64,000 nt of DNA from Bacillota bacterium (GTDB taxonomy: Bacteria; Bacillota; Clostridia; Acetivibrionales; DSM-1351), in contig JAEXFI010000046.1 in NCBI GenBank assembly GCA_023400235.1, forward strand, positions 13,431 to 77,430, given 5' to 3'. Position 1 is the first letter of the stretch. Every line of letters starts with the position of its first letter. Both the position numbers and the translations under genes were made by a program. The notes under the pieces were generated by a model. The model had not been told where the DNA came from. It saw only the letters and a program-made list of their open reading frames with translations, and ran no database searches. Positions 44,575 to 52,111 of this stretch are shown here, piece by piece.

Positions 44575-45245
44575 GCGAACATGGAAACCTTACAAAGCAG
44601 TTGAAACAACTAATTTATGAGTTTGTAACACCAGAAGGTAAAATATCAGAACAGCCTACCGGACAATACTATACAAGGAAACAATTGGGCGACAGCAGAA
44701 TAAAGCTTTTACGGATACTTGCGGATATTCTAGTTAACACCCGTTTCCTGAAAGAGCCAACAAAATACTATATAGGTAACAGGTACATGAGCATACAGGG
44801 AGTTGCAGCACAAATGAAATATATCGGGAAAGAGATAAGTGCAAACACTGTCCAATCTATAATATGGACGGATATGATGCGATTTGATGCCAAGCTTTCC
44901 AAGAACATACTTGTTGACATTGTTGATTACGGAAAGGACTTAGGGGTTTACGAGGAGAAACTTCTTAAAACACTGTCATTTTACTCCAATGGCCATATGT
45001 TCAGAAATTTGGCATTGAAGCTTCCAGAACCAATAATGAGAGCAGAAGCCAGTGATGAGCAATTCCAGGACTTCATTTATAGTATAGCACCCTTTACACC
45101 ACATCACATGGCTTACCTGAGTGAAAATATATCCAGAGAGATGCTGGGTTATGCAAACTACCTCATTAGCACTTCCCTACTGTCGGACGAAGAACAGGAG
45201 CGCAAGGAATTGCTATTGGAACTACTTTCCAAGGAGCAAGCATAA
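44571..45245 (+). CDS. Unknown element protein, helical
   Basis: This 224-residue, largely alpha-helical, charged protein has no recognised motif. Segments such as YYIGNRYMSIQGVAAQM and EQERKELLLELLSKEQA suggest DNA- or protein-binding helices. ATG 44571 is overlapped by the stop of the preceding gene, with GAGGAGG upstream. A strong terminator ends this two-gene unit. Confidence 0.65.
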   Translation: MSEHGNLTKQLKQLIYEFVTPEGKISEQPTGQYYTRKQLGDSRIKLLRILADILVNTRFLKEPTKYYIGNRYMSIQGVAAQMKYIGKEISANTVQSIIWTDMMRFDAKLSKNILVDIVDYGKDLGVYEEKLLKTLSFYSNGHMFRNLALKLPEPIMRAEASDEQFQDFIYSIAPFTPHHMAYLSENISREMLGYANYLISTSLLSDEEQERKELLLELLSKEQA

Positions 45246-45290
45246 ACCTGCCATATCATAAAATAATGAAATTTACATATTAAAGCTTTC

Positions 45291-45334
45291 AATAGCAGGG
45301 TTTAACCGAAAGGGTCTTCCCTGCTATTTTTTTG
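45291..45334 (+). terminator. Terminator of the unknown two-gene unit
   Basis: AATAGCAGGG pairs with CCCTGCTATT (10 bp), followed by seven T. Confidence 0.88.
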
Positions 45335-46272
45335 CATTAAAACATTCGAGTACATATCAAAGGTTTAAACTATCACCTCAATTTTAAATAGAAATATGGG
45401 AACTTTGAGAATAAAGGGATTATTGGTACATAACCCTGGCTTGTTGTTGGCAATTCAAGCAGTTGTATCAAGTTACAGACAGAAATCCTCAATATCAGCG
45501 TTCCTGTAATATTTGATAAAAAAGCCATAATTATTTGAAACATTCCAGTGGCAAGTTATTAAACTTTTATTCATTGATAAAAATCGCAAGGATTAAAAGA
45601 TTTGCGTATGTGGCTTAATTTAAAAAGATCGAAGACTTTCAGAATATACAGCAATAAACCAATAACAATTGAAAAATATGGTGAAATTTAACCAAAAATA
45701 ACAGTATTAATTTAACTAAAAAAGTCTAAATGGTAGAGTTTAAAATTAGTAAGTGTTTTATTTGTGGTTAAAATGTGTCCAGAATTGGTTTTGAAGAAAA
45801 TATATATGGTGAGTATAGAAATTTATTATGATTGTTATTAGATTGGCCAAAATAGGTTTTACAAGTAAATAAATATATTTGACTACAGGTGCTTGTGAGC
45901 CCGGTTTGTTGAGGAGTCGGGTCATTCCACCATTAATAATGTATTAGATTTTAAGGTTTATGAAACAGAGCCCATGTGTGAAATAGATGAAAAAAGGTTG
46001 ATAATTTAGAGCAGTATCCTGGCTTGTATATATTTGAATTTATGTAGTAATTTGAGGTTTACCATAATCTTTTGTGGCATTAATGCGACTTGTTATCAGT
46101 ATTTTAATCATTTGTATTTAAGTAAGTGGACTTGATATATCACAATAATCATTCAACTCCAAGCGACCTTTTGGATATTTTTCTGGCATATGCAGTGGCA
46201 TTAAACGACCTATATCTTTTCAAACGACATAAAAATATTAGTAAGCATCTTGAGAATAAGGAGATGCTTTTT
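45335..46272. other. Large non-coding, AT-rich stretch
   Basis: This is about 940 bases with no credible ORF: only TTG-started fragments and stops in all frames. A small hairpin CCCG/CGGG occurs near 45900-45925. It may be decayed DNA, an origin region, or the regulatory region of the recombinase unit. Confidence 0.5.
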
Positions 46273-46374
46273 ATGTCAACCAAAGTAAAAAAAGGACAAG
46301 TTCATGCTGAGATATGTACGAATACCGAGATATCAATTCTCATACTGTTATACGAGGGGGTGATATCTTGTTAA
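46273..46374 (+). CDS. Very short ORF upstream of recombinase unit
   Basis: This ORF encodes 33 residues beginning STKVKKGQVHAE. AAGGAGATG lies about nine bases before the ATG, and the stop overlaps the TTG start of the next small gene. It may be a coupled leader peptide or a small accessory factor. The coding call is weak. Confidence 0.35.
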   Translation: MSTKVKKGQVHAEICTNTEISILILLYEGVISC

Positions 46375-46616
46375 AAATCAAAACTACGTTCAATTTAAGC
46401 AGTAGTGAAATTGATCCTAAAACTAAGAACATCATCAAAAATAAGTTTGTTGAACAGTTAGCAAAGTGTATTTTAGCAAATATCACTGAAGCTCCAATAC
46501 AGGCTGAGGAAAATCAAATTTGTGAGAACGAAGGTATCGAAAGGGGTATTGATTTCCCCAAAAATATCAGATACAATCCGCTCAATAAAATGGAACGGAG
46601 GGGTAAAAATGGCTAA
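46368..46616 (+). CDS. Small protein overlapping the recombinase start
   Basis: This 82-residue protein (TTG 46368 after GAGGGGGTGA) overlaps the recombinase start by eight bases. It has LKIKTTFNLSSSEIDPKTKNI in two parts and VEQLAKCILAN, with no known domain. Small proteins encoded directly before large serine recombinases are sometimes their helper or directionality factor. That makes it a candidate, but it is unproven. Confidence 0.6.
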   Translation: MLKIKTTFNLSSSEIDPKTKNIIKNKFVEQLAKCILANITEAPIQAEENQICENEGIERGIDFPKNIRYNPLNKMERRGKNG

Positions 46617-48276
46617 ACTAGCAGCTTGCTATTGTAGGGTATCAACTAAGAAAGAAGAACAATTACAATCAATGGAAATGCAAAAACAGTATTTTACAGA
46701 ATACTGCAACAATAATAATGGATACGAGTTATTTGGCATTTATGCAGACGAAGGAATAAGTGGAAAATCACTAAAGAACAGAAAAGAATTTGACCGAATG
46801 ATAAAAGATGCTAAAAACGGATGCTTTAATGCAATATTAGTTAAGGACTTCAGCCGATTTGCACGTAATACGGTGGATTTGTTGACCATAGTGAGAATGC
46901 TCAAGAGTATTGGAGTTGAGGTGCATTTTGTAAATTACAATATGACAAATATGGGGGACTCGGAACTGGTTCTTACTATGATGGGAGCACTGGCGCAGGA
47001 GGAATCAGCCGCTCTATCGAAAAAGCTTAAACTCTCTAAGAATATGACGGCTGAGAAAGGCAGAGTTCCCAATTTTGTATTTGGATATGATCGTATAGAT
47101 AAGTATACACTTGTTCCAAACGACTTTGAAGCAGATTGGGTAAGGAGAATATTTGAATTGTACGTTGATGGAGGAGTAGGAACTGCAAAAATTGCGGAAT
47201 ATCTCAATATTAACAATATAAAGTCAAAAAAGAATATACCGAATGGATGGACGCAGCATGTAATATCATCCATACTGAGAAATGAATTATACATAGGAAA
47301 GGTTAATAATAAAAAGAGTGAGGTTACTGATTTTCAAACAGGGAAAAGGAAAGATAACAGTCGTGAGAATTGGATTATTATTGATAGGCCTGAGTTTAGA
47401 ATAATTAGTGATGAGTTATTTGGTAGGGCGCAAAAATTATTGTTATCAAGAAAGAACAGCTTTCATCAGGATAAAAAGAGGCCAAGCAATAAATATCCAC
47501 TGAGTAACATGATTAATTGTGTCAATGATGGCTATTCATTCAGAAGGTGCAGCAGGCAATACACCGAAAATGGTAAGGTTTATACTTGGTGGGCGTGTTC
47601 CTATAGAAATTCAAAAGGTGCTTCGATATGCGATAACGATATTCGGATAGATGAAGATCAGATGCATAAAGCCATTATTGAGTTCTTTGAAAGTATATGC
47701 GGGAACAAGGTAGATTTGGCCAAGCAGGTAAAAGATTATGTCGGAAGAGAACTGAAAAGGAGATATGAACGAAACTTTAACCGTAAGGCACTGTTATCGG
47801 AGTTACGAACACTTGAGACTGAAAAGAGCCGACTGATAAAAGGGTATACAAAAGGTATAATCAGTGAAGATGATTTTGAAATCAATATAAAGCCAATTAA
47901 CAGCAAATTTAATGAAATCAGCATTGCTTTAAATATATATGCAAACTACGAAAATATTGGCATTGACATTGAAAAGACTGTAACAAGCTTTATAAAGAGG
48001 ATAGAATCTAAAGCAGGTGACATTCTAGATAATGCATTTTTGAAAACAATCTTTGAAAAATTTTCGGTCAAACCTGATGGTGAGATTACTGCAGTGCTGA
48101 AGATTGACTATGATGCTGATTTATCAATGGAGATACCCTTTGGTGAAATGGTTGAGGAAGAAACGGAACAAACCGTTCCTAATTACAACAGCGGTACACA
48201 AGGACGTTACCGAAAGACTAGAGAAAATAAATCCTACACTTATGAACGATGTCAGAATCATACTGGAGGAAAATAA
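46609..48276 (+). CDS. Large serine recombinase (integrase/excisionase of the element)
   Basis: This 555-residue site-specific recombinase has a catalytic domain (residues ~1-150) with Ser12 in CYCRVSTKKEE and the Arg motif KDFSRFARN, then a recombinase domain (~160-270, PNFVFGYDRI, IAEYLNINNI). A zinc-ribbon-like region follows (CVNDGYSFRRCSRQ, WWACSYRN, CDND), then a coiled coil (~380-440). It belongs to the SpoIVCA/TnpX-type group that excises skin elements. ATG 46609 has GGAGGGG at five bases. The last 27 codons lie over the attR core and the host spoIIID 3' end in another frame. In an excised circle the protein would end differently, at 547 residues. Confidence 0.95.
   Translation: MAKLAACYCRVSTKKEEQLQSMEMQKQYFTEYCNNNNGYELFGIYADEGISGKSLKNRKEFDRMIKDAKNGCFNAILVKDFSRFARNTVDLLTIVRMLKSIGVEVHFVNYNMTNMGDSELVLTMMGALAQEESAALSKKLKLSKNMTAEKGRVPNFVFGYDRIDKYTLVPNDFEADWVRRIFELYVDGGVGTAKIAEYLNINNIKSKKNIPNGWTQHVISSILRNELYIGKVNNKKSEVTDFQTGKRKDNSRENWIIIDRPEFRIISDELFGRAQKLLLSRKNSFHQDKKRPSNKYPLSNMINCVNDGYSFRRCSRQYTENGKVYTWWACSYRNSKGASICDNDIRIDEDQMHKAIIEFFESICGNKVDLAKQVKDYVGRELKRRYERNFNRKALLSELRTLETEKSRLIKGYTKGIISEDDFEINIKPINSKFNEISIALNIYANYENIGIDIEKTVTSFIKRIESKAGDILDNAFLKTIFEKFSVKPDGEITAVLKIDYDADLSMEIPFGEMVEEETEQTVPNYNSGTQGRYRKTRENKSYTYERCQNHTGGK
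48194..48200. other. Right attachment core (attR)
   Basis: The core GTACACA is identical to 30769-30775. The left flank AATTACAACAGCG is element and the right flank AGGACGTTACC continues host spoIIID. It lies within the recombinase reading frame. Confidence 0.85.
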
Positions 48277-48334
48277 GGCAGAGAGGCATATACGGGGCGG
48301 AGAAGCAACAAAGGCGAAGTATCAGAGCAGGTAG
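48194..48334 (+). pseudogene. spoIIID: spoIIID, 3' portion
   Basis: Codons from GTA CAC AAG onward encode VHKDVTERLEKINPTL, then the conserved SpoIIID tail KAERHIRGGEATKAKYQSR and a TAG at 48332-48334. Without the 5' portion at 30661 it has no start or ribosome-binding site of its own. The frame joins the 5' portion exactly across the shared core. The recombinase gene overlaps it up to 48276 in another frame. Confidence 0.92.
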
Positions 48335-48389
48335 GTTGACATAGACAAGGTGTGAAGGAAAAAGCAAAAATTTACATAGAGGATAAAGT

Positions 48390-49289
48390 TTAAAAGCCGG
48401 GTGCGGGAGCTCCCGGCTTTTGTTTCGGATTTCTGTCTTTAGAGGGCGCCTTCCCGTAATATTTTCTGTATAGTCTGGAAAAATAATTTCCGTTGCACAA
48501 ACCCACCAGATCGGGAATCTGAATAATGGGAATGTCCGTACCTGTCAGGATCTTTCTCGACTGTTCCAGCCGGTACCAGGTAAGGTATTCTACAAAGGTT
48601 TTCCCCGTGTAGGCTTTAAAAAGCCTGCAAAAGTGCTGGGTGCTCAGGTGGTAGTATTCGCTGACATCTCTTACGGTAATTTTTTCATGATAATGTAGAC
48701 TTATATAATCCAAAGAAGATTTAATAAGGCGCGTTGAGTCTGATATCCTGCAATTCTCAAAATAAGCTGATGGCAGATTGTCATATAATGAAGATAAAAA
48801 CAGCAGTATTAAGCTTTTTATACGAACCTTATACATGCCTTTTTTTTGCTTGTATTCTTCAATGAGCTCAGTAGTCAGCTTATAGCAATTTTCAAATTCA
48901 TGGTCAAGTGATGAAATTACCAGGGGCATATATTTTCCTACAGACATAAAAGGGTAGATTATGTCTGAGAAATGTGTATCGGAATTTAAGCTTTTCAGCA
49001 GCGTATCCCCTATGACAACAGCTATATGGTAGCATTTATCAAGTGGAGTTATGCTGTGAAGACTTCCTGGAGGCAGGAGTATAAATTGATTTTGTGAGAC
49101 GGAATAGCTTACGCCATTAACCAATACATTACATATTCCGTTGAGGGGCAGAAGTATTTCAAGATGGTTATGCCAATGGGCACTTGTGTTTGTTCCGTAA
49201 ATATGATAGGAGCTGAACAAAAAAGTTTCGTCATCAAATGCAGTGTGTTCTAAATTTTTGGGATTTAGTATTTCCATTGGTTTCTCCAT
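48390..49289 (-). CDS. AraC-family transcriptional regulator
   Basis: This 299-residue protein has an N-terminal cupin sugar-sensing domain (SAHWHNHLEILLPLNG) and a C-terminal double HTH (residues ~195-290: ITVRDVSEYYHLSTQHFCRL, then GNYFSRLYRKYYGKAPS). ATG 49289 is chosen because AAGGAG lies eight bases upstream. A longer frame lacks a site. It probably activates the divergent DUF3237 gene and/or the sugar ABC operon to its right. Its last codons lie inside a hairpin terminator (48392-48424), so stop and terminator overlap. Confidence 0.88.
   Translation of the reverse strand: MEKPMEILNPKNLEHTAFDDETFLFSSYHIYGTNTSAHWHNHLEILLPLNGICNVLVNGVSYSVSQNQFILLPPGSLHSITPLDKCYHIAVVIGDTLLKSLNSDTHFSDIIYPFMSVGKYMPLVISSLDHEFENCYKLTTELIEEYKQKKGMYKVRIKSLILLFLSSLYDNLPSAYFENCRISDSTRLIKSSLDYISLHYHEKITVRDVSEYYHLSTQHFCRLFKAYTGKTFVEYLTWYRLEQSRKILTGTDIPIIQIPDLVGLCNGNYFSRLYRKYYGKAPSKDRNPKQKPGAPAPGF
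48392..48424. terminator. Bidirectional terminator overlapping the AraC gene end
   Basis: AAAGCCGGG pairs with CCCGGCTTT (9 bp) and ends in T's on both strands. It serves the rightward spoIIID 3' end/recombinase and the leftward AraC gene. Confidence 0.7.
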
Positions 49290-49421
49290 TGTTTTTCTCC
49301 TTGAATTAAAATGTTCAAATAAGACAGAAAAATGTTTGAAATAGCAGTTTTCGTAATAATATTCAGGCTCTAGAATGATGATATCATACAAAAAATATTA
49401 ACGTCAATAAAGGAGTACAGG

Positions 49422-49841
49422 ATGGAGCGTGAAGAATTGTTCACGGTAAATGTCAAGATAGAAAGCGTAGTTGATTTAAAAAATGATGCCGGGGATTCTG
49501 TGGTGATGATTTTATTTACTGGTAATGCTGCAGGTAAATATTTTGAAGGGCAGGTGCTTCCGGGAGGTGTGGATACTCAGATTATTGGAGGGTCCGGTGA
49601 CAGTCACACCCTGTCTGCAAGGTATATGCTTGAGGGGAAAGCTTATACAGGTGAGAGGTGTAAGCTTTTTATTGAGAATAACGGAAATCTGAACAACAGC
49701 CCTCAGGGTATGCTGTTCAGAACACAGCCCAGAATAATCACCAACAGCAAGGCACTGGATTTTTTGAACCATGATTTGCTGGAAGGAGAGGGGTATCCTG
49801 CGGAGGGCGGAGTGAAAATAGTAATATACAGGAGAGTCTAG
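49422..49841 (+). CDS. DUF3237 family protein
   Basis: This 139-residue single-domain protein of the DUF3237/UPF0311 family is predicted to be an all-beta barrel: GNAAGKYFEGQVLPGGVD, TLSARYMLEG, CKLFIENNGN and FRTQPRIIT. Its function is unknown. Its place between an AraC regulator and a sugar ABC importer suggests a carbohydrate or polyol link. The ATG has GGAG upstream. It is followed by a terminator, so the ABC genes start a new unit. Confidence 0.85.
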   Translation: MEREELFTVNVKIESVVDLKNDAGDSVVMILFTGNAAGKYFEGQVLPGGVDTQIIGGSGDSHTLSARYMLEGKAYTGERCKLFIENNGNLNNSPQGMLFRTQPRIITNSKALDFLNHDLLEGEGYPAEGGVKIVIYRRV

Positions 49842-49908
49842 AGATAAACCAGTATGACAAGGATTCAAGGTAAAAGCAGCAATTTATATATGGGATGAAG
49901 TTTTATAA

Positions 49909-49940
49909 GCCGGGTGCAGCCATGCAGCCCGGCCTTTTTC
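49909..49940 (+). terminator. Terminator of DUF3237 gene
   Basis: GCCGGG and CCCGGC arms enclose TGCAGCCATGCAG, which can itself pair, followed by CTTTTT. Confidence 0.85.
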
Positions 49941-50123
49941 ACTGTGTGGGAGTTGTGTACAGGCAAATGTTACTGAAACTGCTGAGTGTGCTTTTACAGT
50001 TTTGCTTGTGAACTCCAGAGTAAAAAGTGTACACTTTTTTACCTGTACCAGGCTACGAATATACATTCTTCATAGCTTATGCATATTGGATAATAAGTAT
50101 AAATCGAGAAAATGGAGGTACAT

Positions 50124-51008
50124 ATGTTTAAAATTAATAAAAGCATAAGTAAAATCGAATATCTTATTTATGTATTGCCGGTGGTAGTTCTCATCTCATT
50201 TGTGGTTTATATCCCATTTGTCATGAGCATGGCTTATTCTTTTACGGAGTGGAACGGAATAAGTAAGGCTGCCAGGTTTATCGGGGTAGAAAACTTCAAG
50301 CTGATATTTGCTGAAGACACTGCGTTTCATGCTTCAGCGATATTTACCATAAAGTTCTCTATATTATTTATCATAATAGTTAATGTGCTGGCCGTACTGA
50401 TTGCCGTGCTGCTGGACAAGAAGCTGCGGAGCACCAACCTTCTGCGTGCAGGATTTTTCATCCCGTATATTTTAAGTCTGGTAATCGTGGGCTTTATATG
50501 GAGATTTATATTTATACAGGGTTTCCAGAGCCTGGGGAGCATCACCGGCTGGGAACTGTTTTCCTGGAGCTGGCTTGGCGATGCGAAGCTGGCCTTTTGG
50601 TCCATACTATTTGTTTCTGTATGGCAGTCTGTGGGGTTCTATATTGTCATATATATTGCGGGCCTGCAGTCTATTCCCTATGAACTGATTGAGGCAGCCA
50701 TTGTTGACGGTGCAGGCAGCGTAAGGAGATTTTTCAGTGTTACAATCCCTTTGCTTATGCCTTCGATTACTTCATGCGTATTTCTGGCGTTGACCAATTC
50801 CATTAAGGTATTTGATGTCATCGTATCATTGACCAATGGCGGACCGGGAGGAGCTACTACAAGCATTACCTATGATATCTACAAGGAGGCTTTTCAGAAC
50901 AATTCCTATGGTTACGGAACAGCAAAAGCACTGGTTCTCTTTGTGGCCATTCTGGTGGTAACTCTGGTACAGGTTACATTCTTCAAGAGCAGGGAGGTTG
51001 AAATATAA
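50124..51008 (+). CDS. Sugar ABC transporter permease (MalF-type)
   Basis: This 294-residue inner-membrane permease has about six transmembrane helices and the ABC interaction loop EAAIVDGAGSVRRFFSVTIPLL (EAA motif, split: EAAIVDGAG and FFSVTIPLL). It imports oligosaccharides with the next permease and an ATPase that is encoded elsewhere, as usual for these systems. ATG 50124 has GGAGG five bases upstream. The preceding ATG 50112 overlaps that site. It shares one base with the following permease (TAATG). Confidence 0.92.
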   Translation: MFKINKSISKIEYLIYVLPVVVLISFVVYIPFVMSMAYSFTEWNGISKAARFIGVENFKLIFAEDTAFHASAIFTIKFSILFIIIVNVLAVLIAVLLDKKLRSTNLLRAGFFIPYILSLVIVGFIWRFIFIQGFQSLGSITGWELFSWSWLGDAKLAFWSILFVSVWQSVGFYIVIYIAGLQSIPYELIEAAIVDGAGSVRRFFSVTIPLLMPSITSCVFLALTNSIKVFDVIVSLTNGGPGGATTSITYDIYKEAFQNNSYGYGTAKALVLFVAILVVTLVQVTFFKSREVEI

Positions 51009-51850
51009 TGGATAATGGTAAGAAAAGAAGCAAAAAAAGTATGATAGTTTTGGAATGCGTGCTTTTAGCAGCAGTCATATTATTTCTGTACCCTATATTT
51101 CTAGTAGTGCTGAATTCTCTGAAGAGTTTTAAAGAAGTGATGACAAACATCATTTCATTGCCTGCCCTTTTACATTTTGAGAATTATTCGTATGTATGGA
51201 AGAACATCAACTATCCCAAGCTGTTTTTGAACAATACCATAGTGACAGGTCTGGCTGTTCTGGGAATTATTATTTTCAGTTCCCTGGCGGGATTCATGCT
51301 GTCCAGAACTAAAACCAGATTGAGCTGGCTCATATATATATTCTGTATATCGCCTATGCTGATTCCTTTTCAGACAATAATGATCACACTGATAAAGTTT
51401 CTGAATATTATTAAGATCCCAAACGATATCTGGGGCCTGGGTTCTCTATACTGGGGTTTTGCAGCCCCCACAGCCATATTTATGTACCATGGTTTTGTTA
51501 AAAGCATTCCCAAGGAGATAGATGAAAGTGCATTGGTTGACGGTGCATCAACACTGAGGATGTTTTACTCCATAATATTCCCTTTACTGAAGCCTATAAC
51601 AAGTACGATCATCATTATAGACGTCATGTGGGTTTGGAATGACTTCCTCTTGCCGCTCATATTCCTGAACGGGGCAAAGGAGTCAAAAACCCTGACGCTT
51701 GCTGCTTATACCTTTATCGGACAGTATGTAACCGATTGGCAGTATACAATGACGGCTATTGTCCTGGCGGTGATACCCTCAATCATCTTCTTTATATTAA
51801 TGCAGAAGAATATTGTAAAGGGTGTCACAGCAGGAGCAGTCAAGGGCTAG
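51008..51850 (+). CDS. Sugar ABC transporter permease (MalG-type)
   Basis: This 280-residue partner permease has six helices and the EAA loop DESALVDGASTLRMFYSIIFPLL (parts ESALVDGAS and FYSIIFPLLKP). It completes the transmembrane pore of a CUT1-type importer with the MalF-like gene before it. The solute-binding protein lies 3.9 kb downstream after the two-component genes. The 261-base gap after it has no gene and no clear terminator. Confidence 0.92.
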   Translation: MDNGKKRSKKSMIVLECVLLAAVILFLYPIFLVVLNSLKSFKEVMTNIISLPALLHFENYSYVWKNINYPKLFLNNTIVTGLAVLGIIIFSSLAGFMLSRTKTRLSWLIYIFCISPMLIPFQTIMITLIKFLNIIKIPNDIWGLGSLYWGFAAPTAIFMYHGFVKSIPKEIDESALVDGASTLRMFYSIIFPLLKPITSTIIIIDVMWVWNDFLLPLIFLNGAKESKTLTLAAYTFIGQYVTDWQYTMTAIVLAVIPSIIFFILMQKNIVKGVTAGAVKG

Positions 51851-52111
51851 GTGTCATATATGGCACAAGGCTTGAACTTGTCACGTATAAATCATATTGA
51901 ATAATTTGTCGAAATATAATATTATTTAAAGGTGATATTTCCGAGTTATGTGCTGGTTGCCAGTGTTCATTTATAAATTACATGTGTTTTTAAAAAAGTA
52001 TTTATTTCTATTAGAGTCATTACGGTTGAGACATAAAGGCTTTTGCCGGCAGCTTTGCTGTAATGGCTCTGTTATTTTGCTTGTATTAATCCGAGAGGAA
52101 TGTAAACTGAT

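Larger units (their letters stand above)
30769..48200 (+). mobile_element. Skin-like intervening element inserted in spoIIID (~17.4 kb)
   Basis: Both ends carry the 7-bp core GTACACA (30769-30775 and 48194-48200). The outer flanks join into an intact spoIIID. The joined inner ends (attP) form an imperfect 25-bp dyad, TACAACAGCGGT-A-CACACCGTTGTA, pairing 8 of 12 positions. A large serine recombinase gene abuts and crosses the right core, typical of site-specific integrating elements. The DNA is clearly more AT-rich than both sides. Contents: an intact spoIIID copy, a nuclease/methyltransferase cassette, a Rep-like protein, two serine recombinases, an XRE regulator, an SLH protein and unknown genes. 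It resembles the sigK skin element in logic but hits a different sporulation gene. Confidence 0.9.

Noticed and set aside
46126..46272. Extended TTG-started ORF upstream of the small recombinase-linked genes
   Set aside because: The good ribosome site is at 46258-46266, favouring the shorter ATG 46273 frame, and the upstream part looks non-coding.
30769..48200. Element as a complete prophage
   Set aside because: No capsid, portal, terminase, tail or lysis genes are present, so it is described as an integrative element.
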